NCBI RefSeq assembly: GCF_000147815.2 | Contig: NC_015957.1 | Location: 3,162,001-3,226,000, forward strand | DNA length: 64,000 nt | Origin: Streptomyces violaceusniger Tu 4113 | Lineage (GTDB): Bacteria; Actinomycetota; Actinomycetes; Streptomycetales; Streptomycetaceae | Direction: 5' to 3' | Shown: one piece after another, positions 1-11,098 of the stretch | Layout: each line of letters begins with the position of its first letter | Numbering within the stretch: the stretch's first letter is position 1 | Notes under the pieces: generated by a model | Database searches by the model: none | What the model saw: only the letters and a program-made list of their open reading frames with translations | What the model was told of the DNA's origin: nothing | Program-made: the position numbers and the translations under genes

Positions 1-1081
1 GGCCGGGCCTACGGGGCCGTGGGGGAGACCTTCGGCGAGGCCGTGTTCTCCACCGGGATGACCGGCTACCAGGAGACGCTGACCGACCCCTCCTACCACC
101 GCCAGGTCGTCGTGATGACCGCCCCGCACATCGGGAACACCGGCGTCAACGACGAGGACCCGGAGTCCCAGCGCATCTGGGTCTCCGGCTATGTGGTGCG
201 CGACCCGGCCCGTACGCCCTCCAACTGGCGCTCCCGCCGGTCGCTCGACGAGGAGCTCACCGCCCAGGGCGTCGTCGGCATCAGCGGGATCGACACCCGT
301 GCCCTCACCCGCCATCTGCGCGAGCGCGGCGCCATGCGCGTGGGCATCTTCTCCGGCGAGGCAATCGCCGACGAGGCCACGCTGCTCGCGAAGGTGCAGG
401 CCGCCCCGCAGATGAAGGGCGCCGACCTCAGTGGCGAGGTCGCCACCGCCGAGACCTACGTCGTCCCGGCGATCGGCACCAAGCGGTTCACCGTCGCCGC
501 GATCGACCTGGGCATCAAGGGCATGACCCCGCACCGGATGGCCGAGCGCGGCATCGAGGTGCACGTCCTGCCCGCGACCGCCACCGCCGAGGACATCTAC
601 GCGGTCGACCCGGACGGGGTCTTCTTCTCCAACGGCCCGGGCGACCCGGCCACCGCCGACCACCCCGTCTCCCTGATGAGGGCCGTGCTGGAGCGCTCCA
701 CGCCGCTGTTCGGCATCTGCTTCGGCAACCAGATCCTCGGCCGCGCGCTCGGCTTCGGCACCTTCAAGCTGAAGTACGGCCACCGCGGGATCAACCAGCC
801 GGTGCAGGAGCGCGGCGCCACGGGAACGTGGACAGGGGGGAAAGTGGAGGTCACCGCCCACAACCACGGCTTTGCCGTGGACGCCCCGCTCGACGCGCCG
901 TCCGACACCCCCTTCGGCCGCGCCGAGGTCTCCCATGTCTGCCTCAACGACAACGTGGTCGAGGGGCTGCGGCTGCTCGACCGCCCCGCGTTCAGCGTCC
1001 AGTACCACCCCGAAGCCGCCGCAGGTCCGCATGACGCCGCGTACCTTTTCGACCGCTTCGTGTCCCTGATGGAGGGCCAGC

Positions 1082-1089
<8 letters not shown>
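1..1089 (+). CDS. carA: Carbamoyl-phosphate synthase small (glutaminase) subunit, 5' truncated by window edge
   Basis: Glutaminase subunit of carbamoyl-phosphate synthase. It hydrolyses glutamine and channels ammonia to CarB for arginine and pyrimidine synthesis. The reading frame is open from base 1, so the true start lies upstream; about 20-30 N-terminal residues are probably missing, since the family is near 380 aa. The N-terminal CPSase small domain is followed by a class I glutamine amidotransferase domain. The nucleophile Cys (codon 718-720) sits in GICFGNQ, and the catalytic His/Glu pair is in QYHPEAA near 1003-1017. The stop overlaps the carB start by 8 bases, implying translational coupling. 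Identification is secure. Confidence 0.97.
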
Positions 1090-4393
<3,304 letters not shown>

Positions 4394-4402
4394 GGCGAGG
4401 GA

Positions 4403-4430
4403 GGGGGACACCGGCCGGTGTCCCCCTCTT
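4403..4430 (+). terminator. Perfect 24-bp palindrome after carB, probable terminator
   Basis: Bases 4403-4426 form a perfect palindrome (GGGGGACACCGG and its complement) nine bases after the carB stop, followed by TCTT. A fully self-complementary stem without a long U tract is common for Streptomyces terminators. It probably ends the carAB transcript. Confidence 0.7.
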
Positions 4431-4485
4431 CATGAGCCCCCTCTTCATGAGCCCCCTCTTCATGAGCCCCCTCTTCATGAGCCCC
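4426..4485 (+). repeat. Four perfect 15-bp tandem repeats (CTCTTCATGAGCCCC) upstream of pyrD
   Basis: Copies at 4426-4440, 4441-4455, 4456-4470 and 4471-4485 are identical. Degenerate copies continue to about 4540 (TCTTCATGGGCC, TTTATGAGCCCC, TGATGAGCCC). Each unit contains ATGA, giving several spurious start codons ahead of pyrD. The array fills the spacer between the carB terminator and pyrD. Confidence 0.9.
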
Positions 4486-4570
4486 TCTTCATGGGCCAGC
4501 CCTTTATGAGCCCCTCATGAGCCCGCCTCCTGATGAGCCCACCCCTTCGCCTCCGCGCAGAAAGCCCCTC

Positions 4571-5671
4571 ATGTACGCGCTCCTGTTCAACCTGATCTTC
4601 CGGCGCATGGACCCGGAGAAGGCCCATCACCTGGCCTTTTCCTGGATCCGGCTGGCGGCCCGCGTCCCCGTCCTGCGGACGTTCGCCGCCGCCGTCCTCG
4701 CCCCCCGCCACAAGGCGCTGCGCACCGAGGCGCTGGGCCTGCGGATGCACGGGCCCTTCGGGCTCGCCGCCGGATTCGACAAGAACGCCGCCGGAATCGA
4801 CGGCATGGCCATGCTGGGCTTCGACCATGTCGAGATCGGCACGGTCACCGCCCAGCCGCAGCCCGGCAACCCCAAGCGGCGGCTCTTCCGGCTGGTCGCC
4901 GACCGAGCCCTGATCAACCGGATGGGCTTCAACAACGAGGGCTCGGCGGCGGTCGCGGCCCGCCTCGCCGCCCGGCGCCCGGCCTTCGTCACGACGCTCG
5001 GCGTCAACATCGGCAAGACCAAGGTCGTCCCGGAGGCGGAGGCCGTCGCCGACTATGTGACCTCCACCGAGCGGCTCGCCGCCCACGCCGACTACCTCGT
5101 CGTCAACGTCTCCTCGCCCAATACCCCCGGACTGCGGAATCTCCAGGCCGTGGACCAGCTACGGCCGCTGCTGACCGCGGTCCGCGAGGCCGCTGACCGT
5201 ACGGTCACCGATCGCCGGGTGCCACTTCTGGTCAAAATCGCGCCGGATCTCGCCGACGAGGACGTGGACGCGGCCGCCGATCTGGCGGTCGAGCTCGGCC
5301 TGGACGGCATCATCGCCACGAACACGACGATCGCGCGCGACGGCCTCGGCCTCACCTGCGACTCGCGGCTCACCGCCGAGACCGGCGGCCTGTCCGGCGC
5401 CCCCCTGAAGGCACGCTCCCTGGAGGTGCTGAGCCGCCTGTACGCCCGTGTGGGCGACCGGCTGACCCTCGTCGGGGTCGGCGGGATCGAGACCGCGGAG
5501 GACGCCTGGGAGCGGATTCTGGCCGGTGCCACGCTGGTGCAGGGCTACAGCGCCTTCATCTACCGGGGCCCGTTCTGGTGCCGTGAGATCCACCGCGGCC
5601 TCGCGGACCGGCTGGCCGCGAGCCCGTACGCCACCCTCGCCGAGGCCGTCGGCGCGAAGGCATCCGCGTAA
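4571..5671 (+). CDS. pyrD: Dihydroorotate dehydrogenase (quinone), class 2
   Basis: Oxidises dihydroorotate to orotate in pyrimidine synthesis, passing electrons through FMN to the membrane quinone pool. The 366-aa protein begins [20 protein letters not shown], the membrane-associating N-terminal helix of class 2 enzymes. Visible motifs are [13 protein letters not shown] (FMN barrel), [14 protein letters not shown] with the catalytic serine, and the phosphate-binding [13 protein letters not shown] chose ATG 4571. The in-frame ATG at 4517 lies inside the degenerate 15-bp repeat and would add 18 residues unlike the family. No clear ribosome binding site precedes either start. Confidence 0.95.
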   Translation: MYALLFNLIFRRMDPEKAHHLAFSWIRLAARVPVLRTFAAAVLAPRHKALRTEALGLRMHGPFGLAAGFDKNAAGIDGMAMLGFDHVEIGTVTAQPQPGNPKRRLFRLVADRALINRMGFNNEGSAAVAARLAARRPAFVTTLGVNIGKTKVVPEAEAVADYVTSTERLAAHADYLVVNVSSPNTPGLRNLQAVDQLRPLLTAVREAADRTVTDRRVPLLVKIAPDLADEDVDAAADLAVELGLDGIIATNTTIARDGLGLTCDSRLTAETGGLSGAPLKARSLEVLSRLYARVGDRLTLVGVGGIETAEDAWERILAGATLVQGYSAFIYRGPFWCREIHRGLADRLAASPYATLAEAVGAKASA

Positions 5672-5836
5672 CGCCTCCGGCGGCGTTGTTCCCCACCCCG
5701 CCCCTTCCCGAACCGGGGGCGGAGCCGCCGGGCCCCCGCCGGGGCTCCGCCCCGGACCCCGCTCCTCAAACGCCGGAGGGGCTGGGAGGTTGCTCCCTCG
5801 ATCGCCGGAGGGGCTGAATTTCCTGAGGAGAGACCA
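5672..5836. repeat. Streptomyces-type dispersed intergenic repeat between pyrD and pyrF
   Basis: The spacer is dominated by self-complementary GC-rich sequence. Bases 5739-5781 are repeated exactly at 54785-54827 (43 bp, starting CCGGGGCTCCGCCCCGGACC). The second half carries two CGCCGGAGGGGCTG motifs. No gene is supported here. Confidence 0.8.
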
Positions 5837-6700
5837 ATGACGACCTCTGCCCCCACCCCCTTCGGTACGCGGCTGCGCGCCGCCATGGACGCCCGCGGCC
5901 CGCTGTGCGTCGGCATCGACCCGCACGCCTCCCTGCTCGCCGACTGGGGCCTGGGGGACGACGTCGCGGGGCTCGAGCGGTTCACGAGGACCGTTGTGGA
6001 CGCCCTCGCCGAGCGGGTCGCCGTCCTCAAGCCGCAGTCGGCCTTCTTCGAGCGGTTCGGCTCCCGCGGCATCGCGGTGCTGGAGCGGGCCGTCGCCGAC
6101 GCCCGGGCCGCCGGGGCGCTGGTGCTGATGGACGCCAAGCGCGGCGACATCGGGTCGACCATGGCCGCGTACGCCTCCGCCTATCTGGATCCGGCCGGCC
6201 CGCTGTTCTCGGACGCGGTCACCGTCAGCCCCTACCTCGGCTTCGGCTCGCTGCGCCCGGCGCTGGACGCGGCGCGGGCGGCGGGGGCGGGCGTCTTCGT
6301 GCTGGCGCTGACCTCCAACCCGGAGGGCACCGAGGTGCAGCACGCGGTACGGCCCGACGGTTCGACCGTCGCGGCCACCGTACTGAGGGCGCTCAAGGCC
6401 GAGAACGCGGCCGAGGCCGCCGAGGGCCGCCTCGGCTCGTACGGCGCGGTCGTCGGCGCGACGCTGGGCAGGGCGCCGGAGGAGGCGTGCGTCGATCTGA
6501 CGATCGACGGGCCGCTGCTGGCCCCCGGCATCGGCGCCCAGGGCGCGACCCCCGCCGATCTTCCGGCGGTCTTCGGCCCGGCGATCAAAAATGTCGTTCC
6601 GAGCGTCAGCAGGGGGGTGCTTCGGCACGGTCCGGACGCCGCGTCGCTGGTCGCGGCGGCCTCCCGAATGGCTGAGGAAGTGCGTGCTGTGGCCGAATAA
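5837..6700 (+). CDS. pyrF: Orotidine-5'-phosphate decarboxylase (type 2)
   Basis: Converts OMP to UMP, the last step of de novo pyrimidine synthesis. At 287 aa it matches the longer type 2 family of actinobacteria. The active-site signature is ALVLMDAKRGDIGSTM (Asp-x-Lys-x-x-Asp type). Other motifs are GIDPHASLL at the N-terminus and the phosphate-binding region LLAPGIGAQGATPADL. The ATG has an excellent GAGGAG at 5825-5830, six bases upstream. It follows pyrD after a 165-base repeat-bearing spacer, so it may have its own promoter. Identification is secure. Confidence 0.97.
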   Translation: MTTSAPTPFGTRLRAAMDARGPLCVGIDPHASLLADWGLGDDVAGLERFTRTVVDALAERVAVLKPQSAFFERFGSRGIAVLERAVADARAAGALVLMDAKRGDIGSTMAAYASAYLDPAGPLFSDAVTVSPYLGFGSLRPALDAARAAGAGVFVLALTSNPEGTEVQHAVRPDGSTVAATVLRALKAENAAEAAEGRLGSYGAVVGATLGRAPEEACVDLTIDGPLLAPGIGAQGATPADLPAVFGPAIKNVVPSVSRGVLRHGPDAASLVAAASRMAEEVRAVAE

Positions 6701-6904
6701 CCCGGCTATTTTGTCCGTAAATGTCCGAGTCGAGCGAGTCTGACCAGGACTTTTCGTCTGTTCTCGCTGACTGGAGCGGGATCGGCCGCTAGTCTCCGAC
6801 GAGAGCGAACGCGCTGCTGCGTTGCGCGTTGCTCCCCAGGTGAGGGGCGACTAAGTTCCTCACCGGTCCATATCCGACAGTTCGACATCCGAGGTGACGT
6901 AGGC

Positions 6905-7228
6905 GTGGCTCTTCCGCCCCTTACCCCTGAACAGCGCGCAGCCGCGCTCGAAAAGGCCGCCGCGGCTCGCCGGGAGCGCGCCGAGGTCAAGAATCGACTC
7001 AAGCACTCCGGCGCATCCCTGCACGAGGTCATCAAGCAGGGCCAGGAGAACGACGTCATCGGCAAGATGAAGGTGTCCGCTCTCCTCGAGTCCCTGCCCG
7101 GCGTCGGCAAGGTCCGCGCCAAGCAGATCATGGAGCGGCTCGGCATCTCCGAGAGCCGTCGAGTGCGGGGTCTGGGCTCCAACCAGATCGCGTCGCTCGA
7201 GCGTGAGTTCGGCGGCGCCGCCGGCTGA
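6905..7228 (+). CDS. Actinobacterial integration host factor (sIHF)
   Basis: Small nucleoid-associated DNA-binding protein of 107 aa, the actinobacterial mIHF/sIHF family, unrelated to the E. coli IhfAB fold. A lysine/arginine-rich N-terminal helix (RRERAEVKNRLKHS) precedes a helix-hairpin-helix segment, LLESLPGVGKVRAKQIMERL, which binds DNA backbone. The GTG start at 6905 gives the expected MALPPLTPEQR N-terminus. The gene sits between pyrF and gmk, its usual place in Streptomyces. In Streptomyces the family affects chromosome compaction and antibiotic production (established knowledge). Confidence 0.95.
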   Translation: MALPPLTPEQRAAALEKAAAARRERAEVKNRLKHSGASLHEVIKQGQENDVIGKMKVSALLESLPGVGKVRAKQIMERLGISESRRVRGLGSNQIASLEREFGGAAG

Positions 7229-7276
7229 CGCGGCCCGGCGTTTCCAGGCACTCCCGGGAACCTGGATAATCGCTCC

Positions 7277-7843
7277 ATGGCAGCACACTCCGCACGACCG
7301 CGACTGACCGTGCTCTCCGGCCCCTCTGGGGTCGGTAAGAGCACGGTCGTCGCTCATATGCGCAAAGAACACCCCGAGGTCTGGCTCTCGGTCTCCGCCA
7401 CGACCCGCCGACCGCGCCCCGGCGAGCGGGACGGCGTCCACTATTTCTTCGTGGACGACGGGGAGTTCGACAAGCTCATAGCCAATGGTGAGCTGCTGGA
7501 GTGGGCCGAATTCGCGGGCAACCGCTACGGCACCCCGCGTGAGGCGGTCATGGAGCGCCTCGGCGCGGGCGAGCCGGTGCTGCTGGAGATCGATCTGCAG
7601 GGCGCACGGCAGATCCGCGAGTCCATGCCGGAGGCGCAGCTCGTCTTCCTCGCGCCGCCGAGCTGGGAGGAGCTGGTCCGCCGGCTCACCGGCCGGGGCA
7701 CCGAGGCGCCCGAGGTCATCGAGCGGCGCCTGGAGGCCGCTCGGACCGAGCTGGCTGCCGAGTCCGAGTTCGATACGACCATGGTCAATACCTCCGTCGA
7801 GGACGTGGCAAATGAGCTGCTAGCCTTGATGCGAGTGGCTTGA
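7277..7843 (+). CDS. gmk: Guanylate kinase
   Basis: Phosphorylates GMP to GDP with ATP. The 188-aa protein has the P-loop [12 protein letters not shown] near its start and [20 protein letters not shown], the GMP-binding region. [20 protein letters not shown] is the Walker B segment. Length and motif order are normal for the family. It lies 48 bases after the sIHF gene and just ahead of rpoZ, an association seen widely in bacteria. Identification is secure. Confidence 0.97.
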   Translation: MAAHSARPRLTVLSGPSGVGKSTVVAHMRKEHPEVWLSVSATTRRPRPGERDGVHYFFVDDGEFDKLIANGELLEWAEFAGNRYGTPREAVMERLGAGEPVLLEIDLQGARQIRESMPEAQLVFLAPPSWEELVRRLTGRGTEAPEVIERRLEAARTELAAESEFDTTMVNTSVEDVANELLALMRVA

Positions 7844-7889
7844 TCTTCGATTCACTCTTGCCATGAGGCGTAATAAGGAAGGCTAGAGA

Positions 7890-8162
7890 GTGTCCTCTCC
7901 CATGACCGCGCCCGAGGGGATCATCAACCCTCCGATTGATGAGCTGCTCGAGGCCACCGACTCCAAGTACAGCCTGGTGATCTACGCGGCCAAGCGCGCG
8001 CGGCAGATCAACGCGTACTACTCGCAGCTCGGTGAGGGCCTGCTCGAGTACGTCGGTCCCCTCGTGGACACCCACGTCCACGAGAAGCCCCTCTCGATCG
8101 CGCTCCGCGAGATCAACGCGGGCCTGCTGACCTCCGAGGCCATCGAGGGCCCGGCCCAGTAG
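7890..8162 (+). CDS. rpoZ: RNA polymerase omega subunit
   Basis: Small subunit (90 aa) that helps fold and assemble the beta' subunit. The conserved core is [20 protein letters not shown] followed by [12 protein letters not shown]. The C-terminal half ([16 protein letters not shown]) is typical of actinobacterial omega. The GTG at 7890 has AAGGAAGG at 7875-7882, seven bases upstream; an internal ATG at 7902 is a less likely start. A terminator-like hairpin follows within 25 bases of the stop, so gmk-rpoZ probably ends here. Confidence 0.95.
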   Translation: MSSPMTAPEGIINPPIDELLEATDSKYSLVIYAAKRARQINAYYSQLGEGLLEYVGPLVDTHVHEKPLSIALREINAGLLTSEAIEGPAQ

Positions 8163-8179
8163 GTTTCGATCGCTTCACC

Positions 8180-8208
8180 CACGGCCCGGCAGTGACTGCC
8201 GGGCTCGT
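8180..8208 (+). terminator. Hairpin after rpoZ
   Basis: An 8-bp perfect stem (GCCCGGCA at 8184-8191, TGCCGGGC at 8197-8204) has the loop GTGAC. Outer CACG/CGTG bases extend it. It lies 18 bases after the rpoZ stop and before coaBC, so termination there is likely. Confidence 0.65.
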
Positions 8209-8290
8209 GGTGTGTCATGGGTACGTGACGCGACCCGGCGTACCGTGACTGGACGTAGGACAGACGACGTACCCGGTGGGGAGCGGAGCG

Positions 8291-9499
8291 ATGGACAAGC
8301 CCAAAGTGGTCCTGGGCGTCAGTGGCGGGATCGCCGCCTACAAGGCGTGCGAGCTGCTGCGCCGCCTCACCGAGTCCGGCCATGACGTACGCGTCGTGCC
8401 GACCGCCTCGGCGCTGCACTTCGTCGGCGAGGCGACCTGGTCGGCGCTGTCCGGACATCCGGTGGCGACCGAGGTGTGGGACTCCGTCCACGAGGTGCCG
8501 CACGTCCGCATCGGCCAGTCCGCCGATCTGGTCGTGATCGCCCCCGCCACCACCGATCTGCTCGCCAAGGCCGCCCATGGCCTCGCGGACGATCTGCTCA
8601 CCAATACGCTGCTCACCGCGCGCTGCCCGGTCGTCTTCGCGCCCGCGATGCACACCGAGATGTGGGAGCACCCCGCCACCCAGGAGAACGTGGCGACCCT
8701 GCGCCGCCGCGGCGCGGTCGTCATCGAACCCGCCGTGGGACGGCTCACCGGTGTGGACACCGGCAAGGGGCGGCTGCCGGACCCCGGGGAGATCTTCGAG
8801 GTCTGCCGCCGGGTGCTGGCCCGCGGCGCCGAGTCGCACACCACCGATCTGGCCGGCCGCCATGTCGTGGTCAGCGCCGGAGGCACCCGCGAGCCGCTGG
8901 ACCCGGTGCGCTTCCTCGGCAACCGCTCCACCGGCCGGCAGGGGTACGCCCTGGCCCGTGCCGCCGTCGCCCGCGGCGCGCGCGTGACTCTTGTCTCGGC
9001 CAACAGCGAGCTGCCCGACCCGGCCGGCGCCGATGTGCTGCGCGCGGGCACCGCCGCGCAGCTCCGGGAGGCCGTGCTCAAGGCCGCCGCGGACGCCGAC
9101 GCCGTGGTGATGGCCGCCGCCGTCGCCGACTTCCGCCCCGCGCACTACGCCGAGGGGAAGATCAAGAAGCGCGACGGCCAGGAGCCCGAGCCGATCACCC
9201 TGGTACGGAATCCGGACATCCTCGCGGAGATTTCCGCGGAACGCGCCCGCCCCGGCCAGATCGTGGTCGGCTTCGCCGCCGAAACCGACGATGTGCTCGC
9301 CAACGGCCGCGCCAAGCTCGCCCGCAAGGGCTGCGATCTGCTGGTGGTGAACGAGGTCGGGGAGCACAAGACCTTCGGCGCCGAGACCAATGAGGCCGTG
9401 GTGCTCGGTGCCGACGGGACCGAGACGCCCGTGCCGTACGGGCCCAAGGGCGCGCTCGCCGACACCGTCTGGGACCTGGTGGCCGACCGCCTGGGATGA
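8291..9499 (+). CDS. coaBC: Bifunctional phosphopantothenoylcysteine decarboxylase / phosphopantothenate-cysteine ligase
   Basis: Performs two steps of coenzyme A synthesis: coupling cysteine to phosphopantothenate, then decarboxylation. The N-terminal flavoprotein (CoaC) half has GVSGGIAAYKACELLRRL, HEVPHVRIGQSADLVVIAPA and the PAMHTEMW motif. The C-terminal CoaB half begins at VVSAGGTREPLDPVRFLGNR and carries the lysine motif GKIKKRDG. Length is 402 aa. I chose ATG 8291, preceded by a GGGGAG sequence about eight bases upstream. GTG 8276 is in frame but lacks its own site. Identification is secure. Confidence 0.96.
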   Translation: MDKPKVVLGVSGGIAAYKACELLRRLTESGHDVRVVPTASALHFVGEATWSALSGHPVATEVWDSVHEVPHVRIGQSADLVVIAPATTDLLAKAAHGLADDLLTNTLLTARCPVVFAPAMHTEMWEHPATQENVATLRRRGAVVIEPAVGRLTGVDTGKGRLPDPGEIFEVCRRVLARGAESHTTDLAGRHVVVSAGGTREPLDPVRFLGNRSTGRQGYALARAAVARGARVTLVSANSELPDPAGADVLRAGTAAQLREAVLKAAADADAVVMAAAVADFRPAHYAEGKIKKRDGQEPEPITLVRNPDILAEISAERARPGQIVVGFAAETDDVLANGRAKLARKGCDLLVVNEVGEHKTFGAETNEAVVLGADGTETPVPYGPKGALADTVWDLVADRLG

Positions 9500-9787
9500 G
9501 CCCGGCCCGGGCGTCCGGCGGGCCTCACGCGGAGCCCGGCGGACGCCCTCGGCGGGGGCCGCACTGCGGCCGATCGGGCTCATGACACGTGCCTGCCACG
9601 GCGGGGTGGGGCTGTATTTCGGCTTGAGGCAAGGTATGTTCCCGGTCACGGGCCTGCCCGTTCTGTGGGACGGGGATGCTTGACCGGTGGACGTGCCGGA
9701 TAAACTGGCCCAGGAACCGCACCGGGCGCAGCTCCCGAGCGGTCCGACCATGATCAGCCAGCAGCCGCTGCAACCCCAGGGAGCGAT
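9500..9787. promoter_or_regulatory. metK upstream region with a weak sigma-70-like promoter
   Basis: No gene is supported in these 288 bases. TTGACC (9680-9685) and TAAACT (9701-9706) resemble -35 and -10 boxes, but the 15-base spacer is short. AGGGAG at 9778-9783 is a good ribosome binding site for the metK GTG. I looked for a SAM riboswitch and could not build one. Confidence 0.35.
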
Positions 9788-10996
9788 GTGTCCCGCCGCC
9801 TGTTCACCTCGGAATCCGTGACCGAGGGTCACCCCGACAAGATCGCTGACCAGATCAGCGACACCATCCTCGACGCCCTTCTCAAGGAGGACCCGACCTC
9901 CCGGGTCGCCGTCGAGACGTTGATCACCACCGGCCTGGTGCATGTAGCCGGCGAGGTGACCACCAAGGCGTACGCCCCGATCGCGGCGCTCGTGCGGAAC
10001 AAGATCCTCGACATCGGCTACGACTCGTCGAAGAAGGGCTTCGACGGCGCCTCCTGCGGCGTCTCGGTGTCGATCGGCTCACAGTCCCCCGACATCGCCC
10101 AGGGTGTGGACTCCGCCTACGAGCTCCGGGTCGAGGGCGATGAGGACGAGCTGGACAAGCAGGGCGCGGGCGACCAGGGCCTGATGTTCGGGTACGCCTG
10201 CGACGAGACGCCCGAGCTGATGCCGCTGCCGATCAACCTGGCGCACCGGCTCTCCCGCCGGCTGTCCGACGTGCGCAAGAACGGGACCATCCCCTACCTG
10301 CGTCCGGACGGCAAGACCCAGGTCACCATCGAGTACGACGGCCACAAGGCGGTCCGCCTGGACACCGTCGTCGTCTCCTCGCAGCACGCCTCCGACATCG
10401 ACCTGGACTCGCTGCTGGCGCCCGACATCCGGGAATTCGTGGTCGAGCACGTGCTGAACGAGCTGGTCGAGGACGGCATCAAGCTCGACACCGAGGGCTA
10501 CCGCCTGCTGGTCAACCCGACCGGGCGCTTCGAGATCGGCGGCCCGATGGGCGACGCCGGTCTCACCGGCCGCAAGATCATCATCGACACCTACGGCGGC
10601 ATGTCCCGCCACGGCGGCGGCGCGTTCTCCGGCAAGGACCCCTCCAAGGTCGACCGCTCCGCCGCCTACGCCATGCGCTGGGTCGCCAAGAACGTGGTCG
10701 CCGCGGGCCTCGCGCAGCGCTGCGAGGTGCAGGTCGCGTACGCCATCGGCAAGGCCGAGCCGGTCGGCCTCTTCGTCGAGACCTTCGGCACCGCCGCGGT
10801 CGACGCCGAGAAGATCGAGAAGGCCATCTCCGAGGTCTTCGACCTTCGCCCGGCCGCGATCATCCGCGACCTCGACCTGCTGCGCCCGATCTACGCCCAG
10901 ACCGCGGCGTACGGCCACTTCGGCCGTGAGATCCCCGACTTCACCTGGGAGCGCACCGACCGCGTCGACGCCCTCCGCGCGGCGGCGGGCCTGTAG
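9788..10996 (+). CDS. metK: S-adenosylmethionine synthetase
   Basis: Forms S-adenosylmethionine from methionine and ATP. At 402 aa it has the family signatures: [19 protein letters not shown] at the N-terminus, [13 protein letters not shown], and the phosphate-binding glycine loop [16 protein letters not shown]. The start is GTG 9788 with AGGGAG a few bases upstream. The gene stands alone, bounded by a promoter-like spacer upstream and a 16-bp terminator stem downstream. Identification is secure. Confidence 0.98.
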   Translation: MSRRLFTSESVTEGHPDKIADQISDTILDALLKEDPTSRVAVETLITTGLVHVAGEVTTKAYAPIAALVRNKILDIGYDSSKKGFDGASCGVSVSIGSQSPDIAQGVDSAYELRVEGDEDELDKQGAGDQGLMFGYACDETPELMPLPINLAHRLSRRLSDVRKNGTIPYLRPDGKTQVTIEYDGHKAVRLDTVVVSSQHASDIDLDSLLAPDIREFVVEHVLNELVEDGIKLDTEGYRLLVNPTGRFEIGGPMGDAGLTGRKIIIDTYGGMSRHGGGAFSGKDPSKVDRSAAYAMRWVAKNVVAAGLAQRCEVQVAYAIGKAEPVGLFVETFGTAAVDAEKIEKAISEVFDLRPAAIIRDLDLLRPIYAQTAAYGHFGREIPDFTWERTDRVDALRAAAGL

Positions 10997-11022
10997 CACC
11001 CCCCGCTTCGGCCACGGTTTCC

Positions 11023-11060
11023 GCGAAGGCCCGGACGCTCCTCGGCGTCCGGGCCTTCGC
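11023..11060 (+). terminator. Perfect 16-bp stem terminator after metK
   Basis: GCGAAGGCCCGGACGC (11023-11038) pairs perfectly with 11045-11060 across a six-base loop, TCCTCG. It lies 26 bases after the metK stop and before priA. It is one of the strongest hairpins in the window. Confidence 0.85.
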
Positions 11061-11098
11061 ATGCGTTGCTGTCCGTGCGGTCTGCTAAGACTTGATCT

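Noticed and set aside
9500..9787. SAM riboswitch upstream of metK
   Set aside because: I could not assemble any conserved SAM aptamer core; a covariance-model scan would settle it.
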